Made by a program: the position numbers and the translations under genes | Assembly (NCBI GenBank): GCA_002478575.1 | Contig: DLOX01000195.1 | Span: 1-6,164, forward strand | DNA: 6,164 nucleotides | Direction of reading: 5' to 3' | DNA from: Sphingomonadales bacterium UBA7473 | GTDB lineage: Bacteria > Pseudomonadota > Alphaproteobacteria > Sphingomonadales > Sphingomonadaceae | Notes under the pieces: generated by a model | The model's input: the letters and a program-made list of their open reading frames with translations, nothing else | Database searches by the model: none | What the model was told of the DNA's origin: nothing | Part shown: in pieces, positions 1 through 5,108 of the stretch | Position numbering within the stretch: position 1 is the stretch's first letter | Layout of the letters: every line of letters begins with the position of its first letter

Positions 1-215
1 ATGGGATCAAGATGGGTGTCAATTATGGCGGCAATAAAACCCGCTTCATCTCACCCGTGAAAGTTGGCAAGCGCGTGCGCGGTCGCTTCAAATTGCTCGA
101 GATTGAAGAAAAGCGCCCTGGCCAGTTTCAGCAGACCGTTGAATATACGCTGGAGATTGAAGGCGAAGAAAAGCCTGCCTTGATCGCCGAGTGGATCTCG
201 CAGTTTTTCATCTAA
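1..215 (+). CDS. MaoC/NodN-family dehydratase, C-terminal part (5' end outside window)
   Basis: The reading frame is open from the left edge (first full codon at base 3) to a TAA at 213-215. It gives the last 70 or so residues of a protein whose start lies outside the window. The motifs YGGNKTRFISPVKVGKRVRGRF and a tail ending in LIAEWISQFF match the C-terminal half of MaoC/NodN-type hot-dog hydratases. Family members are usually about 150 residues and hydrate enoyl-CoA thioesters, normally in the cytoplasm. The catalytic Asp/His of the family lie upstream, so activity cannot be judged here. An internal ATG at base 12 is probably not the start, because the hot-dog core would be missing. The thiolase gene follows after 45 bases with no terminator between, so the two are probably co-transcribed and share acyl-CoA chemistry. 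Exact substrate is unknown. Confidence 0.8.
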   Translation, partial: GIKMGVNYGGNKTRFISPVKVGKRVRGRFKLLEIEEKRPGQFQQTVEYTLEIEGEEKPALIAEWISQFFI

Positions 216-260
216 ACTTATTAGCCTCCTCCTCCCAAAGACAAACTAAGGACCAAAACC

Positions 261-1439
261 ATGCGCTCAGCCGTTATCGTATCCACCGCCCGCACCCCGA
301 TTGGCCGCGCCTATCGCGGGGCATTCAACAACACTGCTTCACCCACCCTTTCGGCCATGTCAATCCGCGCCGCCGTTGAGCGCGCTGGCATCGATGGCGC
401 TGAAGTTGACGATGTTTGCTGGGGCTCAGCGCTTCAGCAAGGCAGCCAAGCCGGCAACACTGCGCGCACCTCGCTCCTCCGCGCGGGCCTGCCCGTCACG
501 GTGCCTGGCATGACGATTGATCGCCAATGTTCATCGGGCCTGATGGCCATCGCGACTGCGGCCAAACAAATCATCTCTGACGGCATGGACATCACCATTG
601 GCGGCGGCGTTGAATCGATCAGCTTGGTGCAAACTCCGGAAATGCGCGTTGCCCCAGATCGTGAACTGATCGCGATGCATGAGCATATCTATATGCCAAT
701 GCTGCAAACTGCCGAAGTGGTTGCCGCACGCTATAAAGTCTCTCGCGATGCCCAAGATGAATATGGCTATCAGTCGCAAATGCGCACAGCGGCAGCTCAA
801 GCCGCAGGCAAGTTTGACGATGAAATCATCGCATGCACTGCGACCATGGCCGTCGTCGACAAAGAAACGAAAGAAGTCAGCTACAAAGAAGTCACACTGA
901 CCAAAGATGAAGGCAATCGCGCCGATACGACGCTCGAAGGCCTCAAAGCCTTGAAGCCTGTCATGGGCCCAGACCTCAACATCACGGCCGGTAATGCAAG
1001 CCAATTGTCTGATGGTTCTTCCGCGAGCGTGCTGATGGAAGAGTCGGTAGCAGCCAAAAAGGGCCTTAAGCCCCTTGGCCGTTACATCGGCATGGCCGTT
1101 GCTGGCACAGAGCCTGATGAAATGGGCATTGGCCCCGTGTTCGCCATTCCTAAGCTCCTCGCCGCCAATGGCCTGAAGATGGAAGATATTGGCCTTTGGG
1201 AACTGAACGAAGCTTTTGCCGTTCAAGTCATCTATTGTGCCGATCGCCTCGGCATTCCGATGGATCGTCTGAACGTCAACGGCGGCGCGATTTCGATTGG
1301 CCACCCCTATGGCATGTCTGGCGCGCGTATGGTTGGCCATGCGCTGATCGAGGGCAAACGTCGTGGCGTAAAATATGTCGTCATCACCATGTGCATTGGT
1401 GGCGGCCAAGGCGCCGCTGGTCTGTTCGAAGTCCTATAG
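261..1439 (+). CDS. acetyl-CoA C-acyltransferase (thiolase)
   Basis: This is a complete 392-residue protein, the usual length for a thiolase. It either cleaves 3-ketoacyl-CoA with CoA or condenses two acyl-CoAs. The N-terminal thiolase domain (about 1-260) carries the acylated nucleophile Cys90 in DRQCSSG. The C-terminal domain holds NEAFA (316-320), His348 in GHPYGMSG and the general-base Cys378 in CIGGGQG, so the full catalytic set is present. The usual GHPLGASG motif here reads GHPYGMSG, two changes beside the active site. The ATG start is supported by TAAGGA at 247-252, eight bases upstream, and by an N-terminus (SAVIVSTARTPIG) at the normal thiolase position. The gene follows a MaoC-type hydratase, which favours a degradative beta-oxidation role over polyhydroxyalkanoate synthesis. 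Chain-length preference cannot be read from the sequence. Confidence 0.95.
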   Translation: MRSAVIVSTARTPIGRAYRGAFNNTASPTLSAMSIRAAVERAGIDGAEVDDVCWGSALQQGSQAGNTARTSLLRAGLPVTVPGMTIDRQCSSGLMAIATAAKQIISDGMDITIGGGVESISLVQTPEMRVAPDRELIAMHEHIYMPMLQTAEVVAARYKVSRDAQDEYGYQSQMRTAAAQAAGKFDDEIIACTATMAVVDKETKEVSYKEVTLTKDEGNRADTTLEGLKALKPVMGPDLNITAGNASQLSDGSSASVLMEESVAAKKGLKPLGRYIGMAVAGTEPDEMGIGPVFAIPKLLAANGLKMEDIGLWELNEAFAVQVIYCADRLGIPMDRLNVNGGAISIGHPYGMSGARMVGHALIEGKRRGVKYVVITMCIGGGQGAAGLFEVL

Positions 1440-1448
1440 TCGAGCGCT

Positions 1449-1468
1449 GGGGAGCGCTTGCGCTCCCC
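1449..1468 (+). terminator. GC-rich hairpin after the thiolase, probable terminator
   Basis: A perfect 8-bp inverted repeat, GGGGAGCG (1449-1456) and CGCTCCCC (1461-1468), flanks a CTTG loop nine bases after the thiolase stop. No T run follows (GCCCTTCG), so it is not a textbook intrinsic terminator. It could also act as an mRNA 3'-end stabiliser or need Rho. The repeat GAGCGCT also occurs at 1442-1448 and could form a competing pairing. The next gene begins only 26 bases later, so some readthrough or a promoter inside the thiolase gene is needed to express it. Confidence 0.6.
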
Positions 1469-1493
1469 GCCCTTCGCCTCTAAATTCACCGCC

Positions 1494-1958
1494 ATGCCAA
1501 AGACCGCCCATGATCACCGCCTGCACGAAGGCGATGCGCTTGCCGATGCTGCGCAGCTTGCGCTTGAGAAGGCAGGCGAGCAGTGGACGGCGATGCGGTC
1601 CAGCGTGTTTGACGCGCTATCCTCGTTCGAAAAGCCGGCCTCTGCTTATGACATAGCGGAGGCGGTTTCGAAGTCGCAAGGGCGGCGCGTTGCGGCCAAT
1701 AGCGTCTATCGCATCCTGGATCTGTTCGTTGGCGCCAATGTCGCCATGCGGGTGGAAAGCAAAAATGCCTATTTGGCCAATGCTCACCCTGATTGTTTGC
1801 ATGATTGCATCTTTCTGGTTTGCAACACCTGCGGATCGGCAACCCATATTGACGACGATAAATTGTCTGACGGCGTAAGAGCAGCGGCTCGCAAAGCGGG
1901 CTTCAATCCCGTGCGCCCCATCATTGAAGTACAGGGCATTTGCGGGGATTGTTCCTGA
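1494..1958 (+). CDS. Fur-superfamily metalloregulator, Zur-type
   Basis: This 154-residue protein has Fur/Zur architecture. A winged-helix DNA-binding half (about 25-90) has SAYDIAEAV and the recognition-helix region SVYRILDLF; a dimerisation and metal-binding half follows. Two CxxC pairs, Cys110/Cys113 and Cys150/Cys153, form the structural zinc site and match the spacing in E. coli Zur. The proteins of this family bind DNA as dimers when metal is bound, repressing metal-uptake genes. The sensory site is unusual: of the E. coli Zur ligands (His77, Cys88, His96, Glu111) only His96 has a counterpart (His103). Met85, Asn96 and His118 stand at the others, while His98, Cys101 and Cys105 are extra possible ligands. 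The ATG at 1494 is chosen because an in-frame TTG at 1458 lies inside the upstream hairpin. No convincing ribosome binding site precedes 1494. The exact metal sensed is uncertain. Confidence 0.88.
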   Translation: MPKTAHDHRLHEGDALADAAQLALEKAGEQWTAMRSSVFDALSSFEKPASAYDIAEAVSKSQGRRVAANSVYRILDLFVGANVAMRVESKNAYLANAHPDCLHDCIFLVCNTCGSATHIDDDKLSDGVRAAARKAGFNPVRPIIEVQGICGDCS

Positions 1959-2047
1959 TCACATTCAGCTTGCTGCATCAAAGCTGCACCTTGCCCTGAC
2001 AAGAATCTCGTTCGACATCGTCAAAATGTAACGCTATTGAAGTGAAT

Positions 2048-3973
2048 ATGTCGGATATTCCTAAAACCCCGTTGCTGGACATAGTTCCATTTCCAGCCGA
2101 CCTCCGCAAATTGAAGCCAGAACAATTGCGCCAATTCGCTGATGAGCTCCGCGCCGAGACCATTTCGGCCGTTTCGGTGACTGGCGGCCATTTGGGCGCA
2201 GGGCTTGGCGTTGTCGAACTGACGACTGCGATTCACTACGTCTTCAATACACCAGAAGATAAGCTGGTTTGGGACGTTGGCCATCAATGCTATCCGCACA
2301 AGATTATCACCGGCCGTCGCGATCGCATTCGCACGCTGCGGACGGGCGGCGGCCTATCCGGCTTCACCAAGCGGACCGAAAGCGAATATGATCCTTTTGG
2401 CGCTGCGCACAGCTCGACCTCTATTTCGGCGGCACTGGGCTTTGCGATGGCCAATAAGATGGCACGCAAGCCCGGGCGTGGCATTGCGGTCATTGGCGAT
2501 GGATCGATGTCCGCTGGCATGGCCTATGAGGCGATGAACAATGCCATTCAGGCGGGCAATCGCTTGATCGTGATCCTGAACGACAATGATATGTCGATTG
2601 CGCCGCCGGTGGGTGGCCTCAGCGCTTATCTCGCGCGGCTGGTATCATCGCGGCCCTTCCTTGAGCTCCGCGATTTGGCCAAACGCTTTGCGCGGAAGCT
2701 CCCTCAGCCTTTGCATGACGCAGCCCGAAAGACGGATGAATATGCGCGTGGCATGGCGATGGGCGGCACTTTCTTTGAAGAGCTTGGCTTCTATTATGTT
2801 GGCCCCATCGATGGGCATAATCTTGATCATCTCATCCCCGTCCTTGAAAATGTCCGCGACGCGGCAGAAGGCCCTTGCCTCATCCATGTGGTGACCAAGA
2901 AGGGGCATGGATACGCGCCAGCGGAAGCCGCTGCTGACAAATATCATGGCGTTCAGAAATTCAATGTCGTGACCGGCGAGCAAGTGAAGGCCGCCGCAGG
3001 TCCGCCAGCCTACCAAAATGTCTTTGGCGAAACGCTCGCAAAACTGGCTGACACTGATCCTCGCATCTGCGCCATCACAGCCGCCATGCCATCCGGCACT
3101 GGCGTTGATAAATTTGCGAAGGCGCATCCAGATCGCTCTTTCGACGTAGGGATTGCAGAGCAACATGCTGTGACCTTCGCGGCAGGCCTAGCCGCCCAAG
3201 GCATGCGCCCCTTCTGCGCGATTTACTCAACCTTCCTGCAACGCGCCTATGACCAAGTGGTCCATGATGTCGCGATCCAGAATTTGCCTGTGCGCTTCGC
3301 GATTGACCGGGCTGGCCTCGTCGGCGCGGATGGCAGCACCCATGCTGGGTCCTTTGACCTTGCCTATCTCTGCACGCTTCCCAACTTCGTGGTGATGGCG
3401 GCAGCGGATGAAGCTGAGCTGGCCCATATGGTGAAGACTTGTGCCGATCATGACAGCGGGCCCATCGCGGTCCGTTATCCGCGGGGTAATGGCACAGGCG
3501 TGGCCTTGCCCGCCGAACCCAAAGCTTTGGAGATCGGCAAGGGCCGAATTGTCAGAAGCGGCAAGAAAGTCGCGATACTCTCGCTTGGTACACGCCTCGA
3601 AGAAGCGATGAAGGCCGCAGACCAGCTGGAAGCCAAGGGCCTCAGCACCACCGTCGCAGACTTGCGTTTTGCCAAACCGCTCGACGTAGAACTCATCCGC
3701 CGCTTGCTCACCACCCATGAAGTGGCTGTGACCGTGGAGGAAGCCAGCATCGGCGGCTTCGGCGCGCATGTGCTGACGATGGCGAGCGATGAAGGCCTGA
3801 TCGACGCAGGCCTCAAACTCCGCACGCTCCGCCTGCCCGATGCTTTCCAAGAGCATGACGCGCCCGCTAAACAATATGCGGAAGCCGGTTTGGATGCAGC
3901 GGCAATTGTTGAATCGGTCCTAAAGGCGCTCCGCATGAATAGCATCGGCGTTGTGGAGGAAGTGCGGGCTTGA
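2048..3973 (+). CDS. dxs: 1-deoxy-D-xylulose-5-phosphate synthase
   Basis: DXS condenses pyruvate and glyceraldehyde 3-phosphate into 1-deoxyxylulose 5-phosphate, the first and usually rate-limiting step of the MEP isoprenoid pathway, which also feeds thiamine and pyridoxal synthesis. The enzyme is cytoplasmic and depends on thiamine diphosphate and Mg. Counting from ATG 2048 (641 residues, normal length), visible features are His48 in TGGH, DVGHQCYPHK, the thiamine-diphosphate motif with GDG at 150-152 and Asn180 in NDNDMS, YVGPIDGHN, the catalytic Glu371 in GIAEQHAV, Asp428 and His432 in GADGSTHAG, and Arg479 in YPRGNG. All expected residues are present. A GTG at 2042 would add two residues. 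ATG 2048 is preferred because GAAG at 2039-2042 sits five bases before it. The stop overlaps the start of the next gene, so the two are probably translationally coupled. The 89-base gap after the regulator gene may hold a promoter, but none is clear. Confidence 0.97.
   Translation: MSDIPKTPLLDIVPFPADLRKLKPEQLRQFADELRAETISAVSVTGGHLGAGLGVVELTTAIHYVFNTPEDKLVWDVGHQCYPHKIITGRRDRIRTLRTGGGLSGFTKRTESEYDPFGAAHSSTSISAALGFAMANKMARKPGRGIAVIGDGSMSAGMAYEAMNNAIQAGNRLIVILNDNDMSIAPPVGGLSAYLARLVSSRPFLELRDLAKRFARKLPQPLHDAARKTDEYARGMAMGGTFFEELGFYYVGPIDGHNLDHLIPVLENVRDAAEGPCLIHVVTKKGHGYAPAEAAADKYHGVQKFNVVTGEQVKAAAGPPAYQNVFGETLAKLADTDPRICAITAAMPSGTGVDKFAKAHPDRSFDVGIAEQHAVTFAAGLAAQGMRPFCAIYSTFLQRAYDQVVHDVAIQNLPVRFAIDRAGLVGADGSTHAGSFDLAYLCTLPNFVVMAAADEAELAHMVKTCADHDSGPIAVRYPRGNGTGVALPAEPKALEIGKGRIVRSGKKVAILSLGTRLEEAMKAADQLEAKGLSTTVADLRFAKPLDVELIRRLLTTHEVAVTVEEASIGGFGAHVLTMASDEGLIDAGLKLRTLRLPDAFQEHDAPAKQYAEAGLDAAAIVESVLKALRMNSIGVVEEVRA
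3955..3962 (+). promoter_or_regulatory. strong Shine-Dalgarno sequence inside the end of dxs
   Basis: GGAGGAAG at 3955-3962 lies within the last codons of dxs, seven bases before a TTG at 3970. It decides the start of the following reading frame, which has no ATG anywhere. The out-of-frame ATG at 3974 leads only to a 17-codon frame. Confidence 0.7.
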
Positions 3974-4404
3974 ATGGCTATGCGGTGTTCGGAGCATGCT
4001 TGTTCCTCTTTGCCGCAGTTACATTAGCATTCAACTGGCGGCTTAGCGTTACTCAGAAGCGGATCGCTGAGAAGCGACCAAGCGTATCAGAGCAGGAATT
4101 TGTTGAGGCTTTGGTTTTGGAAGGTCTTTTAGAGCCGTGCGCGGCCAAACTGCATGAACTTGCGAAAGATTATTATTTCAGGGCGTTGGCTCCGCACCCC
4201 GATGACTTTCTTGACGGCTTCTTGAAGATTGATCCCGAAGATGTCGAAGACATTGTTGAAGAGCTCTGGCAGCTAACCGGCGCACCTCGCCCAACTCCCG
4301 AGAGCCCCCTCAACATTCCTGGCAGACTCAGCTGGAGATCGCTTGCTCGTTTTGTCGCTCAGCAATCGCTATTGCGAAGCGGGGGGTCGAGACTATATAA
4401 CTAG
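3970..4404 (+). CDS. unrecognised small protein with one N-terminal membrane helix
   Basis: I do not recognise this 144-residue protein. Translation most likely begins at TTG 3970, which overlaps the dxs stop (3971-3973), because a strong GGAGGAAG lies seven bases upstream and the frame contains no ATG. GTG 3985 is the only near alternative but would clip the hydrophobic segment. Residues 4-22 are hydrophobic and are followed by Arg24, Lys30, Arg31, Lys35 and Arg36, which suggests a single membrane anchor with the rest in the cytoplasm. Residues about 40-105 are predicted helical and acidic (LKIDPEDVEDIVEEL). This faintly recalls acyl-carrier-like DUF1493 proteins, but there is no DSL serine, so this is only a hint. 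Cys10 and Cys57 are the only cysteines. A sampled line (4081-4140) is 47% G+C, well below dxs. The stop codon lies inside the operator region of the downstream toxin-antitoxin genes. Confidence 0.72.
   Translation: MNGYAVFGACLFLFAAVTLAFNWRLSVTQKRIAEKRPSVSEQEFVEALVLEGLLEPCAAKLHELAKDYYFRALAPHPDDFLDGFLKIDPEDVEDIVEELWQLTGAPRPTPESPLNIPGRLSWRSLARFVAQQSLLRSGGSRLYN
4372..4401 (+). promoter_or_regulatory. candidate sigma70-type promoter for the toxin-antitoxin operon
   Basis: TTGCGA (4372-4377) and TATAAC (4396-4401) are separated by 18 bases and match the -35 and -10 consensus at four and five of six positions. Transcription would start near 4408, between the two copies of the repeat described next. 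The region is locally AT-rich (ACTATATAAC). The alternative TATATA at 4394-4399 has a 16-base spacer. The assignment is by eye only. Confidence 0.4.
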
Positions 4405-4419
4405 TCACCTGACTAGTCA
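4398..4419 (+). promoter_or_regulatory. probable operator: tandem ACTAGTCA repeats
   Basis: Two copies of ACTAGTCA lie at 4400-4407 and 4412-4419, 12 bases centre to centre, so roughly on the same face of the helix. The second is the core of a perfect 10-base palindrome, TGACTAGTCA (4410-4419). The first, TAACTAGTCA (4398-4407), differs from it by one base. Paired short palindromes upstream of a Phd/YefM antitoxin gene are the usual binding sites for the antitoxin dimer and the toxin-antitoxin complex. They overlap the candidate -10 and start point, which suits autorepression. The function is inferred from position and symmetry. Confidence 0.6.
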
Positions 4420-4434
4420 GAAAGGCGAACTACC

Positions 4435-4695
4435 ATGAAATCCTGGCCCGTTCAGGACGCAAAGGCGCGGTTCAGCGAATTGCTGGAAACATGCATCGCG
4501 GAAGGTCCACAAATCGTTACAAAACGCGGCGCGGAAGCTGCGGTGCTGGTTTCTATCGAGGAATGGCAGCGGGCAAAGGCGGGGAATGGACGCTCCTTCA
4601 AAGAACTGATGCTAACCGATGAGGCACGGTTTGATTTGGACATTCCAAAGCGTGGACAGTTTCTCCATCGTGATCCTCCAAATTTTGACGACTGA
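4435..4695 (+). CDS. type II antitoxin, Phd/YefM family
   Basis: This is an 86-residue protein, typical for the family. Residues 1-50 form the Phd/YefM DNA-binding and dimerisation domain, recognisable by WPVQDAKARFSELLETC, then PQIVTKRGAEAAVLVS and IEEWQ. The tail (about 53-86, with FKELMLTDEARFDLDIPKRG) is the likely toxin-binding segment, disordered until it binds. The protein is expected to neutralise the PIN toxin encoded next and to repress its own promoter through the palindromic repeats at 4398-4419. An AAGG at 4422-4425 sits nine bases before the ATG. Its TGA overlaps the toxin ATG by one base (TGATG), the usual coupling that keeps antitoxin in excess. Phd/YefM antitoxins can pair with Doc, RelE/YoeB or PIN toxins; here the partner is a PIN toxin. 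Confidence 0.92.
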   Translation: MKSWPVQDAKARFSELLETCIAEGPQIVTKRGAEAAVLVSIEEWQRAKAGNGRSFKELMLTDEARFDLDIPKRGQFLHRDPPNFDD

Positions 4696-5108
4696 TGTTC
4701 CTGCTCGACACAAATGTAATTTCCGAATTGCGCCGTGCAAAGCCTCATGGCGCAGTGGTCAAATGGTTCGCAAATACGCCACAGCAACAACAATGGATTG
4801 CTGCTATCTCCTTTGGAGAAATTCAAACCGGAATTGAGCGGGCCAGGATTACCGTTCCTTTGAAAGCCGACGAAATAGAGAGATGGGCTGACGAGATAAT
4901 GGCCACAGCCAGTGTTTTGGCGGCTGATGCGCCTATCTTTCGGCTGCACACGAAACTTATGATCGGGAAAACCATGGATCTTTACGAAGATGCTATGATC
5001 GCCGCCACCGCAATCCGCCACAACCTGATTGTCGTCACGCGTAACACAGCTGACTTTGATCCATTCCCGGTTCGGACCTTCAATCCTTTTTTAGGCGGTT
5101 CCAAATGA
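4695..5108 (+). CDS. vapC: type II toxin, VapC/FitB-type PIN-domain ribonuclease
   Basis: This 137-residue protein is a single PIN domain, the normal size for VapC. The acidic residues that bind Mg/Mn are visible: Asp5 in LLDTNVISEL, Glu42 in FGEIQTGIE, Asp99 in YEDAMIAATA, and Asp120 in the TRNTADFD segment. The C-terminal TFNPF is also typical. All catalytic positions look intact, so the nuclease is probably active. VapC-type toxins cleave RNA, often tRNA or rRNA, to halt translation; the target here is unknown. The start overlaps the antitoxin stop by one base. The end overlaps the epoxide hydrolase start as ATGA (5105-5108), which is unusual for a self-contained toxin-antitoxin unit. Two sampled lines (4741-4860) are about 49% G+C, lower than dxs, compatible with horizontal acquisition. 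Confidence 0.93.
   Translation: MFLLDTNVISELRRAKPHGAVVKWFANTPQQQQWIAAISFGEIQTGIERARITVPLKADEIERWADEIMATASVLAADAPIFRLHTKLMIGKTMDLYEDAMIAATAIRHNLIVVTRNTADFDPFPVRTFNPFLGGSK

Noticed and set aside
531..1409. Long open frame of 292 codons on the - strand opposite the thiolase
   Set aside because: It is antisense to a clearly functional gene, resembles no family, and is explained by codon bias of GC-rich coding DNA.
1966..1986. Inverted repeat CAGCTT/AAGCTG with a 9-base loop after the regulator gene
   Set aside because: The stem is only six base pairs with no following T run, too weak to call a terminator.
2021..2040. Imperfect dyad TCAA...TTGA just before dxs, considered as a Zur/Fur operator
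   Set aside because: Only five of ten positions pair and it does not match a Zur or Fur box I know.
2645..3874. Two further - strand open frames opposite dxs (about 173 and 215 codons)
   Set aside because: They lie entirely within dxs, their translations look random, and no ribosome binding site or family match is visible.
3974..4027. ATG at 3974 as the start of the gene after dxs
   Set aside because: It is in a different frame and stops after 17 codons; the TTG at 3970 has the better Shine-Dalgarno spacing and a long frame.
4452..5021. Open frame of 189 codons on the - strand across antitoxin and toxin
   Set aside because: It is opposite two well-recognised genes and its translation is low-complexity without known motifs.
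5105..5108. Possibility that toxin and epoxide hydrolase are one frameshifted gene
   Set aside because: Both proteins are complete at the junction: the toxin ends with the normal NPF tail and the hydrolase begins with a normal EHN N-terminus.
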